Made by a program: the position numbers and the translations under genes | NCBI GenBank assembly: GCA_029532625.1 | Contig: JARFXM010000009.1 | Coordinates: 1,798,001-1,862,000, forward strand | Length of the DNA stretch: 64,000 nucleotides | From: Lomentospora prolificans | Lineage: Eukaryota > Ascomycota > Sordariomycetes > Microascales > Microascaceae | Direction: 5' to 3' | Notes under the pieces: model-generated | Seen by the model: only the letters and a program-made list of their open reading frames with translations | Told to the model about the DNA's origin: nothing | Database searches by the model: none | Shown here: positions 46,801 to 59,216 of the stretch, piece after piece | Layout of the letters: the number at the start of each line of letters is the position of its first letter | Position numbering within the stretch: position 1 is the first letter of the stretch

Positions 46801-49800
46801 CAAGGTCCCTTGTTGATTATTGAATGTTCTCTCGTTATCTCCAAGAAGGAACGGAGGGGAAACGGGGCAGAACCCTCTCCTCGTTCCCATTTCCATTTTC
46901 TGCAGTCCGGAGCAGGACTATGTTGCATGTGAGCGATCGTCGTATTGAGAACAGGTGTTCTCGAAAACTGAAAGAAACACCGCCTTTCCCACAATACAGC
47001 ACAGCCAACCGGGGGGGTGTACCCTGCCAAGGGCCCGCTCCGATGCACCCTGCGGTCATGCAATCGACGCAATATGGAAGCGCCGAATGGCTGCCACTTC
47101 GAGACAACCTGGCTCGTAGTGGGACCTTTGGAAGATCAACAGCCCTATCGAGCAGGGGAAGGATGGCCAGCGTAAGACGGCAATTGTAGGAAACCGCTGG
47201 CTTCGTTACACCCTAAAATTAAGCCCTGGTCTCGGCGTCATGTCATCTCAAAAGCTGGCCAGGAACTCACATGGGACAATAGCACTTGGCCCACCTACGC
47301 ACCGCAGCCGGACGGAACCCTCTTCTCATATCGATTCCTCACAATGGGCATGGACCTCGGTAGGACGTGAGGCTGTACTGGTAATATCTCGTTCACTCTA
47401 CCGCTTTTGTTCTCTCACCCGCTGGCTGCATCGACCGATTCCTGCAGCCGGTTTAGGGTATTTTCTCGCAATGTCCTTGAACAAGCTTCTTTTTCGTCGA
47501 GGTAACGTCGCAAGCAACGGGTAAACAATGGGTGCTGGGGTTTTTGGGGTTTTCCAACTGCGCCATAATATTGCTCAATTACTCGCATCACACCGCTAAC
47601 CCTACCCCTAGATATCATATCGCCAGCACTGATGCAGTGGAGCCGCAAACAAACCTCCCCTCCTTCTGCTCATCCCAGTGGCTTGCTGTTCTACTGCTGG
47701 CGGTGGCACTCCCTCAGCCAGCATCCCCCTCTCCAGAGCCACCGCGCACAAACACTTACTAGTTAGTCGCTGACACAGCCACTGAGATAGGCGAAGAAGC
47801 TGATGGCAAGGGGATGCAGCAACTTACAGGCGTCACGTTGTGAACAAGATTGATAATTGGGCAAAGCCAGTGCCGGATCCTAGAGTCGAGATCATCGTTC
47901 AGGTAGTCCGACTTCGGGTCTAGTTCTTGATAGGGCATCAGACTCAATCTGCGGGCCGATAACCTCACCAACCCATCAATGTCAAGTCCTCATCCAAAAG
48001 GCGGAGTAACGAAATTAACCTCATGATGCACGGCTGCACCTCCAGAGTGGAAACAGTGAGCCTGACTCGCTCAACACTAGCCGAGGTGCAGAACCAAAGC
48101 ACCCTGAAATGCCACGTCCCAACCAGCAGCCTGTCCTCGAGAAGCAGCTCCCAAAATGAATGGCACCCCGAGTTCAATTCCCTTCGGATCCCCCCACCAC
48201 CCAAAGAGAAGACGAATTGCCCCTCCATTTCAGCCCTACCAAACATTCCTGGTCCCGCCATTTCACAGCACAGCTCATGATTCGCCAGGGGCTTATAAGT
48301 AAATCTACCATGATTTCAGTACATCCGGAGTGACCGCTGCAGCGTGGACCCGGACCAGTGGAGTCCGTCGATCATCCATCAATAAACGGTAGGTGATCAA
48401 TGATGCATCTTCTCCAGCTTTGCACTGCCATCCCCCCGCCGTCCGGCTTCTCGCTAGATGGCCAGGTGCAGGCGTTATTCCTGCGACGGCACTGGTTACA
48501 TTCCATTTACAAGTCGACGCACGCGACGATACATTGGAGCGACGTTGTCTTTTTCTCACCGTCTCATTTTCTGGCCCCCATGCTGTTTGGCCTTGCTGCC
48601 GCTTCCAGACCCCGGTTGCCTGGGTGTGACTGGCGTGCCATTACAGTAGCTCTCAGATTCCAATGCGGCTGGTGTTTAGAGCCGTCCTCGCCTATTCTAT
48701 TTTAATAGTCGGAGCAGTATGGCCAGCGGTGAATCCTTTTAGTGTTTACAACACGACATGCTTGAAAAATTTGGGCGACATGGCGAAGCGCCAGCACCTC
48801 TCCTGACGGACTTGTGCTAGGTTCTTGGGTTGAAGAGTAGCCTTACCTTGGCATCCTCGGGCCGATATTTTCCCCCTTTGCTACCCTTTCATCAAGCAAC
48901 CCACAACTCCACTCCACTTCCAGGGCTAAAAGATACCGAGGGCGGTGGTTATGGGGGATCTCATAGTGATTGGCCGGGCTACTCTTGCCCTTTTGGATGA
49001 TCAGTTACGGCAAGGCACGAATGCATGGAGGGGTGTTACCCGTCGCCAAAGGCAAGATATGGGGCAGAGATGCACGCCATCAACGGTGGTCCTACTAGTA
49101 GTATAGGAAACGTCGATTCATGTGTGGCTTGCAGCACACTGCCTTTCGGGAGCACCTTGGCCGCTGGCCAGCTTATCTAGTCCCACGGCGCCTAACAACA
49201 GAGACGTCTGATCACTTAATCTAAACGTCGGTTATATCACCAAGACAGTCAGTCCTCCCGATTCTTAATACATTTCCACTGATGAATTGCCCTACCTGCG
49301 TTTCCTGGGGAATGTTAGCATCCAGGTGCTGAATACGGAGTGTATTTTCACGATGACGGGACTGAAGTCCTTTCGGACCTCATTAAACTATAAAAGTTTG
49401 TAATAGCCTAGGTTATGATTTGTTGGGGCCGAGCACAGGCCTCTTAACTTAGTACCTTAATCTGTATCGTCCTCTCACTTACCGGGGGGCTGGGCCGCGT
49501 TTACGAAGAGGGATTTCTTTTTCCGCGTCGAGTCCTTTCGCTAGTACCGCAGCATTTCGGCGGCGGACCCGACAGCCCGTGACTACGTTGACGCAGGGGG
49601 AGGGGAGGGAGTTGGTGGAGTAGGCCGAGACAGGCATGGGAAGACAGAAGATTGGTTGTTTAGTCGCGCTGACGCTCTGCGGGCTCTAGGAGTATCAGAT
49701 ATGATGGTTGTGATGGTCCGAGGGGACTCTGGCCATGGTGGTCAGCAAACATGTATCCCGAAGCATGGCGTGGCACAATGAGCGAGGAATGCCCCCCCGA

Positions 49801-51429
49801 TAGACGAGAAAAGTAAATTGGAAACCGGACAAATTTGGCCGAAAAGACCAATAAGTTGGTTAACCCAACAAAAACCCCTTGGAAGCGAGGGTTCCGCGAT
49901 TCCCTGCGCTTGCCGGAATGACAAAACCACGGGTCCCGCACCGGGGAGCGCCCTGAGGCGATGAAGTGTCGGGTGTCAAGTATAAAGGAAGTACACGGTT
50001 CGTGACTGGTACATGGACAGCTCGCCCAGGACTGTCGATTGTATTTTGAAACTAAAATTAGCACTGGAGAGCAAGGAGTGTCGACGCGGAGAGAAGAGGC
50101 CGCCGGCTCTTGCCATCGCACGAGCAACGACCGGATAACTGCTGATGGAACAAACAGCGGGATGGACGCGATAGGCTCTTCCATACGTGGTCTCTATATG
50201 TGCGGATGTTCTGAGTAACGATGCGATCGCGGCGACTCGATATGCTTCTCCTTCCGACCTGGTACGTCGTGTAACTGCATGCAAACTTCGGCAAGAACCA
50301 CATGACGGCCAGGTTGACGGTTTGTCGCTGAAGGACGGAGATGGGAGGACGGCACGAAGTCTTAGTTGTTGATTAGTTTCCGACAGGGTAGACTTTGGCG
50401 GCTCAGATACGTAGGCCTTTAGACCGAGCGGTCTCTTCAGCAACGCTTCCGGGGCCTTTGAGGTTCCTCGCAGGTTCTGGCCTCTTCTTACGACCACGGG
50501 CGGTAGTTAAAGGGAGGATTGAAAAAAGGGACATCTTTACGTTGAATTGCTGGCTCTAGTTTGATGGCCTCGCCTAGGTAGAGGACCGAGAGTAAACACT
50601 GGAAACAGAAAGTGACCCCAAAGGATGGACAGACTAGACGGACCCGGGCTCCCAGGGATTGAATAATAAAGGGGCCCGAACCACCTTTTACGGATTTCTT
50701 GTTTCCCAGGTGCTAAAGCCACTGTCTAGGAAAAAAAAAAAGTTGTAGTGCTCATGCTGGGACACTTGGTTAGGGGACCTCGCCATCGTTGGATATCGAA
50801 ACCATTCCATAATGATGAGATAGAGAACGAGCAGGCTTCAATTGAAGGAGACTCATCACGTGAATGTAGAAGAGTGATACCCAGAAAGAAGGTGACATCT
50901 GCGGTTTCTTATGGGCATATAATACAACTCGATTTGTTTTTCCCCTCTCAAGAATTAGAGTGCTTTCTAGAGAGCGGACGGCCGGTGTGGTGAAGACGGC
51001 GCCGCTATAACACCGGACAAATTGGGGACGGTGTCGGCCGAACAGGCTCCGGCACTTTATCTAAGCGCCAGGCGCGTCGCGTGTTGGCACAGGGCGGATA
51101 GTGCCGGGCTCAAATCCATTTGGCACCAGCGAAAAATTTCGGCTCAGCGAGCGAAAAGCTTCCCAAAAATTTTCGAGTTTCGACAAGGAGTAGTCACCTT
51201 TGCTTCCAAATCCCAAGCTGTGCAAATAAGCCACATCACTGCAGAGTGAAGTCCCTCAAACCATCTCTAGAGGGAATCTGCCTACGCAATTTCCTACGAT
51301 CCGATTGACCACCTCCCGCCAAAGCTAAACCCAGGGCGCATAACTCTGCCGACGCCCTCAGATACAAACCTACCTCGACAACCTCCTTCCTCCCCCGAAC
51401 GAGAAAAAAAAAAAGACACAACCCGCACA
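43896..51429. other. Gene-free interval of about 7.5 kb
   Basis: No gene supported. The longest frames (e.g. 49660-50184 and 49976-50497 on the minus strand) have random-looking composition. GGCCAGC words occur at about 48721 and 49165. The first few hundred bases are promoter and leader of the Zn2Cys6 gene. The last 120 or so bases before 51430 are a C-rich leader of the next gene, ending in an A-rich stretch. Confidence 0.55.
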
Positions 51430-51957
51430 ATGTCCCAACAATCAGACTCCACGGGGCGCCCCCCTCTAATAGACTACGCCTGGATGGCCATGGCCGTCCT
51501 CTGCCCCATCGGCATGCTCCTCCCGCCCCGCAAGATGGACATCCGCTTCCTCGTGCTGACGGGCGGCTTCTCCCTGTCGACGGATCAGCTTCTCAAGGAA
51601 TACACGGGTCAGGGCATCTACCAGCGGTTCACCACGCGGACGGGCTCTGTGTTTAACACGGGGCTCTCGGACAAAGCCCTCGAGACGCAAAGGAGGTTGC
51701 GTGAGGAGAGGGCGCGTGCCGAGGCGGGGCTCTCCGAGGAAGAAAGACGGAAGCTAGAGGAGATCAGGAAGCCCAAGGGGCTCAGGGGGTTGTTCACGGC
51801 GGACGAGGGGGATGATTGGAAGGAGAAGAGGCTGGAGGCGCATAGGAAAGGGATGGAGGAGGGGAAGGGGATTTCGGATTTGATCATGGATCATGTTTCG
51901 GAGGCTTTTGGGAAGGAGAAGAAGGATGAGGGGGAGGGCAAGGAGGAGAAGAAGTGA
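51430..51957 (+). CDS. Small membrane protein, fungal-conserved type (function unknown)
   Basis: A 175-residue single-exon protein. The N terminus contains two hydrophobic segments, LIDYAWMAMAVLCPIGMLLPP (about residues 13-33) and FLVLTGGFSLSTDQLL (about 40-55), either of which could span or enter a membrane. The second half is highly charged and predicted helical (RRLREERARAEAGLSEEERR), ending in Glu/Lys repeats. Fungal proteins with this layout are, to my recollection, often labelled rhomboid-family membrane proteins, but the Ser/His catalytic pair of rhomboids is absent, so that label should not be taken as function. The leader is C-rich and the start context (CACAATGTC) is normal. It stands alone between two gene-poor stretches. 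Confidence 0.72.
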   Translation: MSQQSDSTGRPPLIDYAWMAMAVLCPIGMLLPPRKMDIRFLVLTGGFSLSTDQLLKEYTGQGIYQRFTTRTGSVFNTGLSDKALETQRRLREERARAEAGLSEEERRKLEEIRKPKGLRGLFTADEGDDWKEKRLEAHRKGMEEGKGISDLIMDHVSEAFGKEKKDEGEGKEEKK

Positions 51958-54900
51958 GGGTGTGCGTTGTGAGTCTTGCGATGGGAATCCTCGCGGCGTT
52001 GGAATAGGCCGTTTGCCAAAGTGGAACGGGTCCGGCCACCTTGGATGCTGGACCACGATGCTGGAAAAAGACTGTATAATAACTAATATGGGAGATTTGC
52101 CCAGGCGAGGACATGTTTGGCACCATCTCGGCTCTCATGAGATTCATGTACAACTATCCAAATAGTTTGGAAATAGACTTAGCGACGCCTCGACTCAAGG
52201 GCGACGCTTGTACTTTACCAGGGCCTTGATCTCCAACTCCCATCGTGCTCAACGTTACGTACGCCAGTATCTCCCAAAGGGGGGAAGATCGGGAAATAAA
52301 AAAACAAAGAGAGAGAGAGAGAGAAAAAGGGAGAAAAAGACCCTCCCCTTATCCTACAAAAATTCCCGAAATGAAGCGCCTCCTAAACATATCAACGCTA
52401 GATCTACCAGCCCTCAGGTGGCTTGGGCTGCCATCGCTCCACTTCCTGCTGGGCTGACCGTGCTACGACGTGGGGGACCCCTGGACTGGCCTCATGGCAC
52501 ACGGACTCCGATCGGAACTGTCACGGTACGGCAAGAAACCGAGGCAATGGTCCGGATCATCTTGAAATGTATACCTAGAAATACACTTCGGATGCTATTC
52601 ATAGACAACGGCGGTCGTGCACAGATAAAGGCTTCTCCCCGAAATCTTAGAAGAGGGTAGGAGCGAGCCGAGTGGCGGAGTCAATCGTCATCGACCGGAT
52701 TTGGGTAAGAGCGCCGTGCCGTCAGTGTGCTCAGATCGGACTCGTCACCGCACTACCACCCTGGGCAAACAACCCAGTGCCAAAGCCCGAAGAGGAGACG
52801 GAGAAAAAGAACAAGTCTCCAAGAAGGCCGTTCGGGTTTGCTCTGGTCGAGTATTCCTCTAAACCTGACCCACAGACGGGGCGCTACTGCTAGATGCTTA
52901 CGCGGACATGGCCGTTTCGACGAGTAATGCTGAGCGCTGCTCACAGCTCGCCAACCCCACGCGGCAGTGGCTGGTTGGGCGAGGCCACCAGGGTAAATCA
53001 GGTCCGTATCAAGGAGGGGATTGGGTTATTAATGTCTTGGTCAAAAGGGTCGATGAGTAATGGTCTCGCAGCGGCACAGAACACGAGAAACTGTCTGACG
53101 TTCAACGAGTGTATTTGAACCGTGTTACTGTGCAACGACTTGATCAACGGTGCTGATCAAAACCCGGTATGTACACGCAAGAGCGGCCTATGGATACGGA
53201 TGGGATGCTCATCCGGGGAGGTTCCGGGTGAAAAGAGAAAATCAAGAGAGAGAAGAAAACACGCAGGGGCCCGCATCAACCTCGAAAAAGAAAGAAGAGA
53301 CAGGAAGAAAAGAAGGATAAGAGATCCACCACGATGGCCGGGTGGGGGATGTGTGCTTCAGGGGGATTCCCCAGGTTTTCAGTGCGATCGTGCGTCGCAT
53401 CGAGACTTGCCTTTCCATCCCAATGTTTGATTTTACTTTTACGATATGCTCTATTTCTCGTCTGTTTTTTTCTGGTATTGGCTGCTTCGAGCAATCGCAG
53501 TGGGAGCGAGGGGTCAACCCTTATTCTCGCATCCGCTTTGTTTGATGTTTTATCTATTGACAAGAGACATCGACATCACAGTTAGAGTACTATTTTTCGC
53601 TGTCCACGCTAAGTGAGACCGTTCGGCCATGACTTGGCCCTGGCAGTGGTTGTCTGGAAACATCTTGGGCTTGCGCAGGAGTCCACGGTTCCCATCCACA
53701 CAGGTTGACCCGCCATTTGGAGTGTTGGTAGTGACGGTAGGTTGATTGCTGTAGAGAACCTGGTATCTATCCTCGCCGGATTTCCGAATTGCTGGGGAAA
53801 GTTCGTTGTGAACGGGGTTGCGAGTGCCATGAGATGCTCGAGTGATAGGGCCCTAAAATGAAGCAGAGAAGCATTGCCTAATATTATGCGGCTAAATTCC
53901 AGGACCTACGCGTTTCCCCCCCGTGATTGATGTCGAGGTGCTAGGGGAGCCGAGCCGTAAACATGGCGCGAGAAACGGGCGTGCCTAGACCATCAGGTGC
54001 GATATGTTTTGGTCACACGGAATGGTCAACATCGCATCCCGTGGTGATCCTGGACGGTAGGAGGCAAAGTGCTCGAAGACGAGCGAGAGGTGGTATACCG
54101 GGGACTGATTGATGATCACAAGGAGCGACGGCAGGAATGGGCGAACGAGAAAGAGAGGTTGTGTTAGGCCAAGGCCGAGACCGGTTGACCAAAGCTCCGT
54201 CGCTCATGCCCAAAGACGGGCATGAGAAAGCAAAATAGCCCATGGTTGACCCCTTTCATCGGCATAGCCCTTGCTCAGCGCGACGACGACGGGTTATTCC
54301 ATCAGCAGCTCGGGTTTGTGTGCAGAACCTGGAATCGCTCTCTCTTCGTTCAGGAACTGGGCAAAGACTGGTTTCGACGCCTGACAAACGACGTCTCCAC
54401 GCCTCTTCGTGCGGCGAGAATCCCAGGGTCAGGCCTTGAAGCTGCAACAACACCCCAACACCTCACATGCCGATTGACACTTAACCTTACCTGTTCGAGG
54501 GTGGGTTTTCTTCCCTGTTTGAAAGCTGGCGACAACGCTCGGCTCGCATCTGAAACTCAGCGTGGTTGCAATTTATCTGATTCGTCCGAGTGTCCCACCA
54601 CCAAGGGGGAAACAGTGGCTTGGGGTGGATTCACGAATCACTGGCAGGGCCAGCGCTGACCCAGGAAAGCGGAAAAGCTTCACAGCGCCACTGATGAGTT
54701 AGTAATCAAAAGGGAACCCCTGATTGGGCTTATATAAATAGATTCTGCTGGACCAGCCCCTGATTGATGGGTACGAGATGATACAGTGCGTATTGGGAAA
54801 CCGCCGCGGTGCCCAGTAATGACTTACAGACGACGTACTGTAGATGATGTATCTGAGAACGCCACCAGCCACATTCCCCACTTTGGAACTAGCCTTCGCA

Positions 54901-56340
54901 CCTCCCCAAAACCTGTCTTTTACTGGGAAGTCTAGGCCAAGTTGAAGTGTGACCAGGCAGGAGTAAGTACCTTGCCTGGGCTTGCGTGCATTTTACTATG
55001 GGGCTCCTCGTATGGTACTGCTCGACACTGGACCTGCGCCTTCCTGCTCCTCGATGGGCGTCGTAATTACGTCCACTGCACTGCCCAGTGAGCGATTCAG
55101 CTCGACGCGGAGTGTTCAGGATGGTTGTTTCGGAAAACATAAATCGTTCTTTTCCTTCTTCCTCATCCTCGAGCATGTATCCGGCACTTTCAAGAGACTG
55201 ATCTCATTTCATTTGATCTCGTTTAGTCAAAAAATAGATAGCCCTGCTCCCCAAAAACCGGCGTTCCGGACTTCCTTGTCACGCCTTTCCCATTGTTCAT
55301 CTTGCAAAAAAAGGCCGGGTCCCTCCAACGACGCTGAGACTTGGGTGATCTGCTCGCAGAAGCATTCCACTGAAATTTGATACTCGTTCAACCAGAAGCA
55401 AAGGTAGATCGCCATCCCCCGGCATTTACTCGTCTCGGTTTTCCGATAGGACGATTTCATATTTCTAACCCGTCCACCGAACCGGATAAGAAGAAGAAAG
55501 AAGAAAAACCCAAACCGAAGTATAGCTTTCAACAAACGAAAGAGTTGCACAACGAGACATCAACGAAGAAAGCGGGAAAGGACGTTGAAACAGGGGCTAG
55601 CAGACAAAATAACCAGCCACAAGAGTAGAGCACTGGCCACGCGAGGTCATACGTCGCCGACCGACGCTGCTGGCTACTCCTTGGTCCACTAGCTGGCAAG
55701 CAAAACCGCGCTACTACGCTGTCAAAGCTTGGTCGCGCCGCCGTCGACGGATAGAAGGGGCCAGCCAAAGCCTTCATGTCGATGCTGGTGAATCAGCTTC
55801 TGCCCCTCCCTTTCTACGCTGCTTGTGACGAAAGTAGCAAAGCGTACTCCGCTTGCTCCCCTGTTATTATTCTCCACGGCCAGCCAACCAGCCGACACGA
55901 GTGCTGTGGGCTCTGATTCATCAACATTTCATACCCAGCGAAATTTGCCTCGAACCTGGCCAGCTGCCATCACCTACCTGGCCCTTTCTTTTTATTTCCT
56001 CAAACCTTCTGCACGGGTACCTGAAAATAACTAGCGCCGATTTCTGCGCTGCCTGCATTTGGTCCGCGCTCAAACCTCCGGATCAACCCCATAGTTCCTG
56101 TTTCTACTCATTTTATCCAGCACCACCGAATCCTGAACCAGAACTTGACTCTGCCTTTGCCTGAACACTACCTTCCCCTCTCTTCATTCGTCATCTGGGA
56201 TAGGAGCGTGTGAGCCCGAGTCGTAACAAGGATCGCCGCCGCGCCCAGACAACCCATTTTGGGTAGTTCCGACCTCCGAACTATTATTTCATTACAACAA
56301 TTTCCCTCGAGCGCCTCTCCCTGCCACTCTCACACACAGA
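51958..56340. other. Gene-free interval of about 4.4 kb upstream of the rhomboid gene
   Basis: No supportable gene; short overlapping frames only. Purine-only stretches occur near 52300-52345 and 53240-53320. From about 55840 the plus strand turns pyrimidine-rich, and the last 180 bases before 56341 (CTCTCC, CACACACAG) look like the leader of the rhomboid gene. Confidence 0.55.
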
Positions 56341-58128
56341 ATGGCAGCGAACGATTATTACTCTGGCTACGGCGCTAGCGGCCCTAACGATCGCAATAAC
56401 TACAGCGACAACAACATCCGACCTGCTGCGTCTTCCTCATCGGGCGGTTACATCCCTTCCCCTTCTCCTTTGTCCTATACCCAACACGACCCATACTCAC
56501 CCTCGCCGACTCCTGTCCAGCGACCGGCCCACGGAGCGACACACGCCTCTCCCTTCGATACCGTCTTCGATGACAATGTCTACCCGATGAACAACCGCCA
56601 CAATAATTCCAGCACAGACTTTGGCACCTATAATAATAGCAACATGAATCTACCTCAACAGCAGGACACCGCTTATTATGGCCCAGGCCGCGGTTCTCCT
56701 GACGCTGGCCGAGCGGAAGACATCCCTCTCCAGGACCGTCCAAACAAGGACGTCGAATTCGGAAACGACCATGTCTATGATGCTCCGGATTCTGGCCGTC
56801 CAACGCCGACGCAGAGGAAGAAGAAGAGGAAGGGCAATATTCGTCTCGGTCAACTTGGTATGTTTGGTGCTGAACGCAAGAGGATTCCCTGGGTCGTCTA
56901 CATCTTTACCTTGGTCCAGATTGCCGTCTTTATTGGCGAAATCGCACGGAATGGTGAGTTGGTAATCAACAGCCTTTGGCTAAGCCGTGCCGCCCGCGTG
57001 GCTCAATCGATACTGACATAGCCCACAGCCGTACTCACCGGATCTCCCATCATGATCAAGCCCACCTTCAACCCAATGATTGGCCCTTCGACTTTTGTCT
57101 TGATCAACATGGGCGCCCGATACGCCCCTTGTATGCACAACATCGATGCCATTCAGGGCTCTATCAAAGTCATTACTTGGCCTTGCCCCAATACGACTAC
57201 GACTGCGGCCGAGTGCACGCTCTCTGAGGCTTGTGGCTTGGGTGGTGTCCCTGAACCCGACCACACTGGCAACAAGGACCAGAGCCCCGAACCTAACCAG
57301 TGGTTCCGTTTTATCATCCCTATTTTCATGCATGCGGGCCTCATTCACATTGGCTTCAACATGCTTCTCCAGATGACTATCGGCAAGGAGATGGAGAAGG
57401 CTATCGGCTCACTACGATTTATCCTGGTTTATATGAGCTCCGGTATCTTCGGTAACATCATGGGCGGAAATTATGCCGCCGACGGTCTCCCCTCTACCGG
57501 TGCGTCTGGCGCGCTCTTTGGTGTGATTGCTCTGGTCCTGCTCGACCTGCTGTACTCATGGCAGGAACGCCGAAATCCCGTCAAAGATCTCCTGTTCATC
57601 CTCTTAGACATCGTCATCTCCTTTGTGCTAGGTCTACTACCTGGTCTTGACAACTTTGCCCATATCGGTGGCTTCGTCATGGGCGTTGGGCTCGGCATCT
57701 GCGTGCTACATTCGCCCAATGCTCTGCGGCGACGCCTTGGTCAGGATACCTCGTATAGTGCGGTCCGTGACGGCGCCGCTCGAGGTCATTCGTTCCTCAA
57801 GAACCCTGCTGGGTTCTTCAAGGGCCGAAAGCCGCTCTGGTGGGTCTGGTGGATGATCCGAGCTGGCTGCTTGATCAGCGTCACCGTCGCTTTCATTGTC
57901 TTGCTCAATAACTTCTACGTGGACCGTAACACGTGTAGTTGGTGCAAGTATCTTAGTTGCTTGGTAGGTTCTGCTCGTTGCACAGTTCTACCCATAAAGC
58001 TCTTCCGAATGCTAACTACCCTACAGCCCGTTAGTGACTGGTGCGAACTTGGTAATCTTGAAATTGAGGATACTAACCAGACGGAAACGAAGCGAGCCAT
58101 GGACGCAATGTTCGCGCGCCTTTTCTAA
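56341..58128 (+). CDS. Rhomboid intramembrane serine protease
   Basis: Cleaves membrane-protein substrates within the bilayer. Exons are 56341-56953, 57029-57963 and 58027-58128, giving 549 residues with all phases consistent. The N-terminal 170 or so residues are cytosolic-looking, rich in Asn, Tyr, Pro and Ser, and end in the basic RKKKRKG. The first membrane segment (WVVYIFTLVQIAVFIGEIA) follows. The rhomboid core has IFMHAGLIHIGFNML (the H-x4-H-x3-N element), the catalytic Ser in GASGALFG near residue 364 and the catalytic His in AHIGGFVMG near 415. Both catalytic residues are present, so it should be active. A Cys-rich loop (CSWCKYLSCL) and a short C-terminal tail rich in Asp, Glu and Asn follow. 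Substrate and compartment are not evident; no targeting peptide is seen. Confidence 0.92.
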
Positions 58129-59216
58129 AGCGTAGAAGAAGGGAACAGGCCGATAATTGCGACTTGACTGTGTCTTCGTGAATGCAGTATCATTTTGCTG
58201 GCTTATTGTGTTCCGGCCCCTTTTGTGACATACCTTTTGCTGCACGATTCGAAGCGACGAATATTCTAGAAGGAGGATCGAATCTCTTTTTTTTCTTTTT
58301 CTTGGGTTTCCCATCATGCTTTTTATACTGCACAGCGACGGCGTTCCGGGACAGGGGATAGGGCGAACGAACTGAAAGAACATGGCCAAATTATAACCTG
58401 GATGAACTCTCGAGACGATTTCAGAACCATTTTGTATGTCGGGGACCAGAAGAAAAGGACTATCATCAGCCTTGTGCCAATACCCTTCTTTTTCTATTAT
58501 TTTTACTTCGCTGTCACTCTACCGCCTTGACACTTGGGAGCGGAGGGGGCATTGTCCGCGAGGCTCGCATCAGGTTCTGGTGCTGTCATTGTTATGGTAG
58601 ATAGATATTACTAATGCAAGGTTCGACCCAATACAAGATCATTGATGGCGTACAATTGGCGCAGGGATCTCGTCGAGACTTCGGTGTCTTCTTCTCTTCC
58701 TACGGCTGCTGATACACAAGATGCTAACGAGACTGTCTCAGATGAGGAGAAAGTTGGATGAATGGGGGAATTTCTACAAAGTACAAGTAGAGTTGACGAG
58801 TATTCTCCGGTGCCTTGGGACAAGTTGACAGGGGACATGGAGCTTTGGATGATATTGGTCCGTCATTGCAGCCCTGGAACACTGTCAAAAGGAGGGCTGA
58901 GTCAGCAGCCACTGAATTACGCCTGATCACGTGAACTCTACCAATTTAGCAGGGACTCGGAGTGGGGTCGCGTTCAAGTCACGTCAAGGGCGTGCTGAGA
59001 AAGTCGAAAGCGCGTTAAGATCACCAAAGGCGATCGATCTCGCACTTTTTTTGTTCGACCTGTGATAACGTCCGCCCTCATCCTCCAAATCCAGCAGGAC
59101 ACAATCCAGATCGTAAAATCAATCAAGATTGACCCAATCACTGTTACTTTTCGATTGGACTGCCTTTTGGATATTTCAACACATCTTCCGGGTCTTGATC
59201 CCCGGTAGCCGCCACA
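58129..59216. promoter_or_regulatory. Rhomboid 3' flank and polymerase delta promoter
   Basis: No gene seen. In the promoter half, CGAAAGCGCGTTAA (about 59005-59018) contains, on the other strand, ACGCGC, one base from the ACGCGT cell-cycle box that drives replication genes in yeasts. A CCAAT sequence lies at about 59135-59140 in GACCCAATCAC. Both are weak single-site matches. Confidence 0.35.

Noticed and set aside
49660..50184. 174-codon minus-strand frame containing a GTCATTCCGGCAAGCGCAGG-like stretch that recalls dispersed repeats of bacterial genomes
   Set aside because: Only one short, imperfect stretch is present and no other bacterial feature or gene lies nearby, so contamination or transfer cannot be supported.
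51110..51140. GGGCTCAAATCC, resembling a tRNA B box
   Set aside because: The flanks do not fold into a cloverleaf and no A box lies at the right distance. Similar T-loop-like words elsewhere (e.g. 30520, 45700, 58612) also failed.
51430..51957. Assignment of the small membrane protein as an active rhomboid protease
   Set aside because: It lacks the GxSG serine and the paired histidine, and has at most two membrane segments.
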